Assembly (NCBI GenBank): GCA_020846995.1
Contig: JADLCV010000109.1
Coordinates: forward strand, 1 to 40,990
Length of the DNA: 40,990 nt
Reading direction: 5' to 3'
DNA from: Paracoccaceae bacterium
GTDB lineage: Bacteria; Pseudomonadota; Alphaproteobacteria; Rhodobacterales; Rhodobacteraceae
Shown here in pieces: positions 36,901-40,990 of the stretch. Every line of letters begins with the position of its first letter. Positions within the stretch are counted from its first letter, which is position 1. Both the position numbers and the translations under genes were made by a program. The notes under the pieces are model-generated. The model was not told the origin of the DNA, made no database searches, and was given only the letters and a program-made list of their open reading frames with translations.

Positions 36901-37461
36901 CGAGCAGGCGGTCTGCACGCCGATGCTCGGGCCGCGAAGGTCGAGGATGTGGCTGACGCGGGTGGGCAGGAAGTCCTTGTCGTTGCCGGTGTGGCGGAGA
37001 AGGAACATCCCGACCTGGTCGACGAGGGCGGGGTTCGAGCAGAGGTTGAAGTAGAAGTAGCTGCCCATGCCGCAGCCGGCCCAGACGCCGATGCGGCCGG
37101 GGAAGCGCTCGGGCGGGTGGCCGGCATCCTCGAGGGCCTCCCAGGCGGTCTCGAGGAAATGGCGGTGCTGGGGGTCGAGGATCGCCGCCTCCCGGGGCGA
37201 GAAGCCGAAGAAGTCGGGATCGAAGTCGCGGTAGCCCTCGAGCGGGGCGGCGAAGGGGACATAATTCGGGGCCCGCATCCGCGCGGGCGATTCGCCCGCG
37301 GCGCGAAGCTCCTCCTCGCCCAGCCGCCGGATCGCCCGGCGCCCCTCGGCGAGCATCCGCCAGTAGTCGGCGACCGATCCCGCCCCCGGGAGGTGGGCGG
37401 CCATGCCGACGATGGCGATGTCGGCGGGGGCGGTCGGCGGGGTGGTGGCAGGGCCGGTCAT
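30997..37461 (-). CDS. type I polyketide synthase, KS-AT-KR-DH-ACP-TE
   Basis: A 2154-residue one-module polyketide synthase. KS (about 14-440) has C186 (TACSTS), H322 (ECHGTGT) and H362 (NIGH). AT (about 535-830) has S634 in GHSMGE; its selectivity stretch reads AAHS, neither HAFH (malonyl) nor YASH (methylmalonyl). A KR structural half precedes the catalytic KR (T1169-GGFGGIG, Y1329). The DH follows, with H1414 in HRLRDGEALLPG and D1584 in HPALLD. The carrier protein has S1802 (GGHSL), and a thioesterase ends the chain with S1953 (GFSGG), D1980 and H2111. No ER is seen. KR before DH is not the textbook order. Product: a released beta-hydroxy or enoyl acid, or an acyl group passed to the neighbouring NRPS or glycan. 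Start: ATG at 37461; no good ribosome site. Confidence 0.95.
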   Translation of the reverse strand: MTGPATTPPTAPADIAIVGMAAHLPGAGSVADYWRMLAEGRRAIRRLGEEELRAAGESPARMRAPNYVPFAAPLEGYRDFDPDFFGFSPREAAILDPQHRHFLETAWEALEDAGHPPERFPGRIGVWAGCGMGSYFYFNLCSNPALVDQVGMFLLRHTGNDKDFLPTRVSHILDLRGPSIGVQTACSTSLVAVHMAARALAAGDCDMALAGGVTIELPQGRGYLHAEGEILSPDGECHAFDHRARGTVFGSGAGVVVLRRLKDALADGDHVWAVIRGSAVNNDGAAKAGYLAPSVEGQAECVAAALAAAGVGADSVGYVECHGTGTYLGDPIEIAALTEAFRRTTARTGFARIGSVKTNIGHLDTAAGVASLIKAALALHHRTLPPSLGYEAPNPAIDFERSPFRVNDRLTPWEGEGPRRAGVNSLGVGGTNAHVVLEEAPAPAAAEAGLWPAHPLVLSARSRAALEAATAGLARHLAAAPGLELADVAFTLKEGRRAFPWRRVLVAADAAEAAALLAQPDPRRVFTAEAPAEAPGVVFMFPGGGAQHVGMARDLYETEPVFRDWMDRGLAHLAPRLDLDLRALWLTAPGEEAAAAARLLRPSLQLPLILMVEVALAETWRAWGVEPAALIGHSMGENAAACVAGVMGYEDAIDLVHLRGRLFDGVPRGGMLSLPLPEAEVRGLIGDDLDLASVNAPSLCVVSGPDAGLAALARKLEGDGIETQRIAIDIAAHSRMLEPILAAFHAHLARMRLAPPRLAVISNRTGRPLTAAEATDPAYWVGHLRHTVRFADGLAHLAAGPARVFLEVGPGRVLSSLAQANGIPAARAINALRHPEQAVADDVWHLTTLARLWAAGVEADWGQVWAGIPRRRLPLPAYPFQRKPYFIEPGSPRAAEPAGLPGREDDIARWGWRPVWRPQAPALPAGLDDLLAGGPAETWLLFADAAGIAARAAARLRAAGHRVVTVESGDAFARLESDRYLLAPERGREGYDQLLSDLMGRGLAPSRIGHFWLVTEGEGFRPGSSFFHRNMEQGFWSLMFLAQAIEGEGLPRPLRLAAFTTGAARVGGEALAHPEKACIEGPARIMGRELPGLACTTLDLVLPARGRRGAADAAALEALAAAALEELLAAPAEGAAALRGGRRLMRDYVRQSLPAAPAAALPAGPVLITGGFGGIGQALAMDLARRGGAKLVLLARAPLPARGEWAAHLAGHAPYEAVARRIRAVEALEAAGAEVLVACADVCNLEEMRAAVAVATGRFGPIAAVLHSAGTIDDAPMLARTPLAAEAVLAPKVHGTQVILELFPDGAVGLVVLFSSSSTATAPAGQADYVAANAYLDAVAEARAGGRTRVLAVNWGIWAEVGMAAAAAARHAGREPAPAIPALQPLLATATFDEGGHRLFRGRLSTADWVIGEHRLRDGEALLPGTGFVELAAEALAAQGEAGPFAIRDLTFLRPLRAGEAGIDIAVSLRRSEEGYVFAVASAAEAGGRRGFVRNAEGTIVLGPATPPPALDLAAIAARLTGPRAADAAGLVTAQEAHLAFGPRWRVLRERALGAGEGLARLALDARFRGDLAQGFRLHPALLDIATGWAMDLIPGYAPTHLWVPVGHARLRVFAPLPAEVLSHVRAAPGNRAEGPFARFDVTLADAAGAVCLVAEGFTLRRLEGALAPAAPLRPAELILTGEAGHPGHPGPPTAAEARLAAQLAQGIRPAEGPEALARALATDLPRLVVTPLALPALMAEAATQPAAAAEEGAGFERPDLESAYVAPRTDIERTLAGFWSELLGVARVGVEDDFFALGGHSLIAVRLFTRIRRTWSVEFPISVLFEAPTIAACARLIAERIGAAAGPGEEAAGAPAGPAAPARRFTHLVAMHEGEGGPRTPFFLVAGMFGNVLNLRHLAALIGTDRPFYGLQARGLLGGEAPHARFEDAARDMIAEIRQVQPHGPYLLGGFSGGGLVAWEIARALEAEGETAALVALLDTPLPLRPPLARRDRVAIKLALIRRRGPGYLLDWARARLAWEIARRRAPAAGPEAGQGFHDAAIEAAFRAALPAYRLVARSGATVLFRPPLDRRFAVGGGRFVSAAREYVSADNGWTPFAPALSVVEVPGDHDSMVLEPNVRALAARMRSAIAAAEAGSLAPAVTPTAPWAQAAE

Positions 37462-37547
37462 GGGCGGATCGGAAACTCGCGGGTCCTCGGGTGCGACGAC
37501 GGGAAGGGGTAGAGGGCGACCGTGGCCGGAACATGGCGACTTCGTGG

Positions 37548-37563
37548 GCCGGGCCGGCCCGGC
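37548..37563. repeat. 16-bp palindrome in the PKS upstream region
   Basis: GCCGGGCCGGCCCGGC is a perfect palindrome lying between the candidate -10 and the PKS start, so it would be in the leader RNA. It may be an operator or a hairpin; similar GGCCGGCC-rich strings recur in other gaps of the window, which weakens any specific claim. Confidence 0.4.
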
Positions 37564-37581
37564 GCGGACGGGGCCCGGCGA

Positions 37582-37590
37582 TGTATACCA
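37582..37590 (-). promoter_or_regulatory. candidate extended -10 for the PKS operon
   Basis: Reading the minus strand, TGG-TATACA (37590 to 37582) fits an extended -10 (TGnTATAAT, five of six in the hexamer). It is the only AT-rich spot in the 181-base gap between the Wzy-like gene and the PKS, about 120 bases before the PKS ATG. No -35 is evident, as often with extended -10 promoters. Confidence 0.38.
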
Positions 37591-37642
37591 GAGCCCGGGG
37601 CGCGCTGGCGCCCCGGCCGCGGCGGGGGGCGGCCGGGCGCGT

Positions 37643-39136
37643 TCACAATTGGGTGCGCGGGCGCGCCCCCGCCGCCCCCGGGAGGGGCGCCGGGCGGGGC
37701 GCGCGCCGGCCCCGTGCCAGCGCCTCGGCATGGCCGGTGAGCGCGCCGGCGACGAGCCAGGTGAAGGGGATGAGCGAGGCGTTGGGCAGGAGGTCGATCA
37801 TGTTGGCGCCGAGGATCAGGGCGAGGACGCCCGCCGGCGCCGCCGCCGCGGCGCCATGCCGCAGCCCGAGCCAGACGAGCGGCAGGGCGAGGAGCCCGAA
37901 CTCGGCGAGGTAGCCGAGCCAGCCGAAGACCCCCATGACGATGATCCAGCGGCCGTCCGAGACCGTGAGCATGCGCCCCGTCGCGGGGTCGTAGAGGTGG
38001 TTTCGCCCCCAGCTTCCCCAGCCGAACCACGGCCGCAGGGCGGCGCGGTCGAGGAGGAGATCCTCGTTCTCGAAGCGGAAGGCGAGCGAGTGGGCGCGGT
38101 CGGGGGCGAACTCGGCAATCCGGGCCACGATCGCCTCGGTCGGGATCAGCCCCGCCCCGCGCAGGAGGGGATAGAGGACGGCGACGGCCGCCATCGCCGC
38201 GGCCAGCCGGTGCTGCCAGCGGCGCGGCGCCAGCACCACCGCCGGGGCGAGGGCGACGAGCAGCACCAGGGGCCCGAGGGTGCGGCTGAGGACGAGCACC
38301 GCGGCGAGCCACAACGCCGCCGCGATCCAGGCCGGGCGGGCCTCGGCCGCGGCCTCGCGGGCAAGTGCCAGGGCCGCGAGGACCGCGGTCATGGCGAAGA
38401 AGGCGACCCACAGCGCATGTTCGAGAAAGACGATCGGCCGGAACCCCCCGCCCCGCATCATCTGGAGGAAATCGTGCTGGAAGAAGCCGTAGACCCAGAC
38501 GTTGAGCTGGGGACTGAGGCGGATCTCGAGCAGCATCGGCAGGCTCAGGGCGAGACCGGCGAGGGCGAGGGCGCGGACGAGGTCGCCGAGCGCCGCGGCC
38601 GAGGCGAGGAGCCGGCGGGCGAGGAAGAAGGGGACCAGCAGGATGCCCTGCTGGACGATCACCGAGACCGAATCGTAGAGCCGGAGGCCGGGGATCGCGT
38701 GCACGGCCGGGCCGTCGGCGTAGAGCGCGGGGTCGGTGTTGGTGAGGACGGTGGCGAGCGGGCTCGCGAGGAAGAGGGCGAGCAGGAGCCAGATCGCGGG
38801 GGGCGGGCGCAGGGCCTCCGCCAGTGCCGCCGCCGGTTCCTCCGCGGGCGTCCGGACGGCGCCCATGACCGGCGGGCGGGCATGGCGGCGGGCCGCCGCC
38901 GCGAGCCGCCCGGCTCGCAGCGCGACGACCGTCGCCACCAGCGCCGCGAGGTTCGGGATCGAGACCTTGTCGAGCGCCGGCACCCCGGGGAGGTTGAAGG
39001 CCGCGACCGGCGGCAGGAGGAGATAGCCGCCGAGGATCGACCAGACCAGCGCCCGCGGCACGGGAAGCCTGAGGAAAAGCCCGGCGACGACCAGCGGCCA
39101 GGCCATGAGCGCGAGATAGGCAAGGGCGTTGGGCAT
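37643..39136 (-). CDS. Wzy/O-antigen-ligase-like polysaccharide membrane protein
   Basis: A 497-residue polytopic inner-membrane protein with about ten to twelve hydrophobic helices. It has the layout of Wzy polymerases and O-antigen ligases: dense helices, a long periplasmic loop between about 325 and 390 (TEAIVARIAEFAPDRAHSLAFRFENEDLLLDRAALRPWFGWG, given here as an outline of key residues: the R-H-S-FRFENE stretch and the WFGWGSWG turn), then three or four more helices. A second acidic loop holds TNTDPALYADG. Such enzymes polymerise or ligate undecaprenyl-linked repeats on the periplasmic side. It is transcribed toward the PKS, 181 bases upstream, and divergent from the WecG-type gene. Polymerase and ligase cannot be told apart by sequence. 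Confidence 0.85.
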   Translation of the reverse strand: MPNALAYLALMAWPLVVAGLFLRLPVPRALVWSILGGYLLLPPVAAFNLPGVPALDKVSIPNLAALVATVVALRAGRLAAAARRHARPPVMGAVRTPAEEPAAALAEALRPPPAIWLLLALFLASPLATVLTNTDPALYADGPAVHAIPGLRLYDSVSVIVQQGILLVPFFLARRLLASAAALGDLVRALALAGLALSLPMLLEIRLSPQLNVWVYGFFQHDFLQMMRGGGFRPIVFLEHALWVAFFAMTAVLAALALAREAAAEARPAWIAAALWLAAVLVLSRTLGPLVLLVALAPAVVLAPRRWQHRLAAAMAAVAVLYPLLRGAGLIPTEAIVARIAEFAPDRAHSLAFRFENEDLLLDRAALRPWFGWGSWGRNHLYDPATGRMLTVSDGRWIIVMGVFGWLGYLAEFGLLALPLVWLGLRHGAAAAAPAGVLALILGANMIDLLPNASLIPFTWLVAGALTGHAEALARGRRAPRPAPLPGAAGARPRTQL

Positions 39137-39381
39137 CGCCTCACGGGTCGCAAGCCCCCCGCCGCGGGATCGCCCGCGGCCGGCGGCGCCGCCCCCCCGC
39201 GCCCTTCTCTAGCACCCTTCGCGGCCCTTGTCGCCCCGCCCCGCGCCCGCCCCGCGCCTGCCCCGCCCGGGCTGTGGCGCCGCCGCCGCGAGCCGGCGCG
39301 GTCCCCCCGTGAGAGGCGTTTCCATCCCCCGGCGATCCGGCCTAGGAAGGCCGCGCGGCGGCGGCAGGGACAGGGGCCGGC

Positions 39382-40140
39382 ATGGACTTCCGTTTCGGCC
39401 CCCACCGAATCGCGATCACGACCCCCGACCAGGCGCGGCTGCTCGACCTCGTCGGGGCCCGCCTCGCCCGCGGCCAGGGTTTCGCGCTCGCGACGCTGAA
39501 CCTCGACCATCTCGTCAAGCTCGGCCGCGACGCCGACTTTGCCGCGGCCTACGCCGCCCACGAGTTCGTGGTCGCCGACGGTAACCCGGTGGTCTGGCTT
39601 TCGCGCCTTGGCGGAAAGCGGGTGGCGCTCGTCCCGGGGGCCGACCTCGTCCTTCCGCTCGCCCGCCTTGCCGCCCGCGAGGGGGTCGCCGTGGCCCTCG
39701 TGGGTTCGACCGCGCCCGCCCTCGCCCTCGCCGCCGCCCGCCTCTGCGAGGCCGCGCCGGGGCTGCGCGTGGCCCTGATGCGGGCCCCCTCCTTCGGCTT
39801 CGACCCGGCCGGAGAGGAGGCCCGGGCGATCCTGGCCGAGGTCGCCTCGGCGGGGGCCGGGCTCTGCCTTCTCGCCCTCGGGGCGCCGCGCCAGGAGCGC
39901 CTGGCCGCCCGCGGCCGCGCGCTTGTCCCCGGGGTCGGCTTCGTCTCGATCGGGGCCGGGCTCGACTGCCTTGCCGGGACCCAGCGGCGGGCGCCCGCCT
40001 GGCTCCGCCGCCTCGCGCTCGAATGGCTCTGGCGCCTCGCGACCGACCCCCGCCGCCTCGCCGCGCGCTACCTCGCCGCGGCCGCGATCCTCCCCGGCCA
40101 CGCCGCCCGCGCCCTCGCCCGCCGACTCGGGCGGCGCTGA
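39382..40140 (+). CDS. WecG/TagA/CpsF family glycosyltransferase (GT26)
   Basis: A 252-residue inverting glycosyltransferase of the family that adds the second sugar (for example ManNAcA or ManNAc) to undecaprenyl-diphosphate-linked GlcNAc. The active-site blocks are present: ATLNLDHLVKL (T38, N40), FVVADGNPVVWLSRLGG (D66, the proposed catalytic base in TagA), LVPGADLVLPL, VALVGSTAPAL, and LCLLALGAPRQERLA with the conserved GxPxQE-type turn, then GVGFVSIGAGLDCLAG. The C-terminal Arg-rich tail (RRLALEWLWRLATDPRRLAARYL) is the membrane-targeting appendage. The ATG at 39382 gives the family-typical length. The 245-base gap upstream, divergent from the Wzy-like gene, shows no clear promoter. Confidence 0.93.
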   Translation: MDFRFGPHRIAITTPDQARLLDLVGARLARGQGFALATLNLDHLVKLGRDADFAAAYAAHEFVVADGNPVVWLSRLGGKRVALVPGADLVLPLARLAAREGVAVALVGSTAPALALAAARLCEAAPGLRVALMRAPSFGFDPAGEEARAILAEVASAGAGLCLLALGAPRQERLAARGRALVPGVGFVSIGAGLDCLAGTQRRAPAWLRRLALEWLWRLATDPRRLAARYLAAAAILPGHAARALARRLGRR

Positions 40141-40226
40141 GGCGCCCCCGGCCCATTCGCCCGCCTGCCCGCGCCCGGGGCGCGCGCACGCGCGAGGGGG
40201 GGGGCCGCGGCCGGCCCGCCCCGGCC

Positions 40227-40251
40227 GGCCGGCCGTCGACGGGGGCCGGCC
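40227..40251. terminator. GGCCGGCC inverted repeat between convergent genes
   Basis: Two GGCCGGCC copies (40227-40234 and 40244-40251) flank a 9-base loop in the 122-base gap between the WecG-type gene and the convergent GT2. It could serve as a two-way terminator. Each arm is itself a palindrome, so other folds are possible, and no T run is present. Confidence 0.3.
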
Positions 40252-40262
40252 TCCCGGGGACT

Positions 40263-40990
40263 TCACGGCTGGCGGTATTCGATGAGCCCGCGCCGCCGCC
40301 CCGTCAGGCGCGAGAGGTGGAAGCCCGCGACCCCCAGGGCCTCGGCAAAGCGGCCGACGACGACGAGGAGGGCGCGCTCGAAGCCCCTCCGGCCGCCCCC
40401 CCAGCGGCGGGCCAGGCGCAGGACCTGCACCGGCCAGGCGAGGGCGAGGGCGAGGCCCGCGGGATGGACCGCCGCCGCCGCGAGCGTGGCGAGGGGGAGC
40501 GCGATCCCCCAGAGGACCGCCCGCCGAGTCTCGGCCGCCCATATCCGCAAGGGGCTCCGGCGGTGGAGGCGGGAGACCTCGGCGAAGGCGTGGCCGGCCC
40601 GCCGCGCCCGCCGCCAGAACTGGCCGAAGCGCTGGAGGGCGGCGTCGTGGCGTGTCATCGCGACATCGAGCCGCCAGACCTCCCACCCCAGGGCGCGAAG
40701 CCGCAGACAAAGCTCGGGCTCCTCGCCGGCGATCAGGCTCCCGTCGTAGCCGCCGGCCGCGGCCAGCGCCTCGAGCCGCATCAGGGCGTCCCCCCCGCAG
40801 GCGGGCGCGGGCCCCGGGGGCGTGTCCCATTCCCAGTCGGCGAGGCGGTTGTAGGCCGACCGTCCGGGGTTCTCCTCGCGCCGGCGGCCGCATGCCACGG
40901 CAACCCCGGGGCGGGCGTCGAGGAAGGCCCGCGCGGCGGCAAGCCAGCCCGCCTCGAGCGTGCAGTCGCCGTCGACGAACTGGACGTAGC
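40263..40990 (-). CDS. GT2 family glycosyltransferase, N-terminus beyond the window
   Basis: The C-terminal 241 or so residues of a GT2 enzyme; the reading frame stays open to the right edge. The first visible residues, YVQFVDGDCTLEAGWL, hold the metal-binding DGD, so only the first roughly 80-100 residues (nucleotide-binding strands) are missing. Further on are ACGGDALMRLEALAAAGGYD, IAGEEPELCLRLRALG (the acceptor-side E-E motif) and a C-terminal region with hydrophobic stretches (LWGIALPLATLAAAAVHPAGLA, shown by its key residues WGIALPL and AVHPAG), suggesting membrane association. An inner GTG at 40898 could be mistaken for the start, but it would delete the DGD motif. It converges on the WecG-type gene. 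Confidence 0.88.
   Translation of the reverse strand, partial: YVQFVDGDCTLEAGWLAAARAFLDARPGVAVACGRRREENPGRSAYNRLADWEWDTPPGPAPACGGDALMRLEALAAAGGYDGSLIAGEEPELCLRLRALGWEVWRLDVAMTRHDAALQRFGQFWRRARRAGHAFAEVSRLHRRSPLRIWAAETRRAVLWGIALPLATLAAAAVHPAGLALALAWPVQVLRLARRWGGGRRGFERALLVVVGRFAEALGVAGFHLSRLTGRRRGLIEYRQP

Noticed and set aside
30742-37512. A second long open frame (about 2250 codons) on the + strand antisense to the PKS
   Set aside because: Same cause; its composition is low-complexity and it mirrors the PKS codons. No motif was seen.

Overview
The window looks like a chromosomal segment of a very GC-rich alphaproteobacterium, most likely of the Rhodobacterales (Rhodobacteraceae in the broad sense). 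I base this on extreme third-position GC, on the propionyl-CoA carboxylase/methylmalonyl-CoA mutase neighbourhood with small proteins typical of that group (DUF6497, DUF4174, a tiny lipoprotein), on a PccR-type regulator with TTTGCAAA boxes, and on the Bcr/CflA and DUF486 genes. No rRNA, tRNA, CRISPR array, transposase or phage gene was seen.

Layout. (1) Bases 115-3293: a secreted 5'-nucleotidase/metallophosphatase (-), then a DUF952 protein overlapping pyrD (+). (2) Bases 3275-6344 (-): a DUF486 membrane protein, a Bcr/CflA drug exporter and the XRE/ScfR regulator pccR. (3) Bases 6599-14980 (mostly +): pccB, a methyltransferase, a DUF6497 protein, a 44-residue lipoprotein, a 123-residue conserved protein, pccA, a DUF4174 protein (-) and methylmalonyl-CoA mutase. 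Together these take propionyl-CoA to methylmalonyl-CoA and succinyl-CoA; the epimerase and the mutase chaperone are not in view. TTTGCAAA-type boxes lie just upstream of a good pccB promoter and inside the predicted pccR promoter, so the regulator probably activates pccB and limits itself. (4) Bases 15134-18688 (+): SH3b-MliC protein, VOC protein, TerB/J-domain protein, endonuclease/exonuclease/phosphatase protein and a small exported protein, an ordinary housekeeping run with GTGA overlaps.

(5) Bases 18815-40990 are an accessory surface-carbohydrate and natural-product locus. On the + strand are a PfkB sugar kinase, a GT4 and a GT2-like glycosyltransferase, and at the far end a WecG/TagA/CpsF transferase. 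On the - strand, in order of transcription, are a Wzy/O-antigen-ligase-like membrane protein, a type I polyketide synthase (KS-AT-KR-DH-ACP-TE), a rhamnosyltransferase-like GT2, a one-module NRPS (formyltransferase, half condensation domain, adenylation domain split by a luciferase-like monooxygenase, carrier protein), a two-domain SGNH-glycoside-hydrolase-like protein and another GT2; a partial GT2 runs off the right edge. The PKS, GT2 and NRPS genes are 4 bases apart or overlap by 4, so a sugar transferase is physically coupled to both megasynthases. My inference is that the locus makes a glycosylated polyketide/amino-acid product, or attaches such a group to an exopolysaccharide. This is the most unusual system in the window. 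A perfect 30-base palindrome sits between the NRPS and the hydrolase gene and may cut or tune the transcript.
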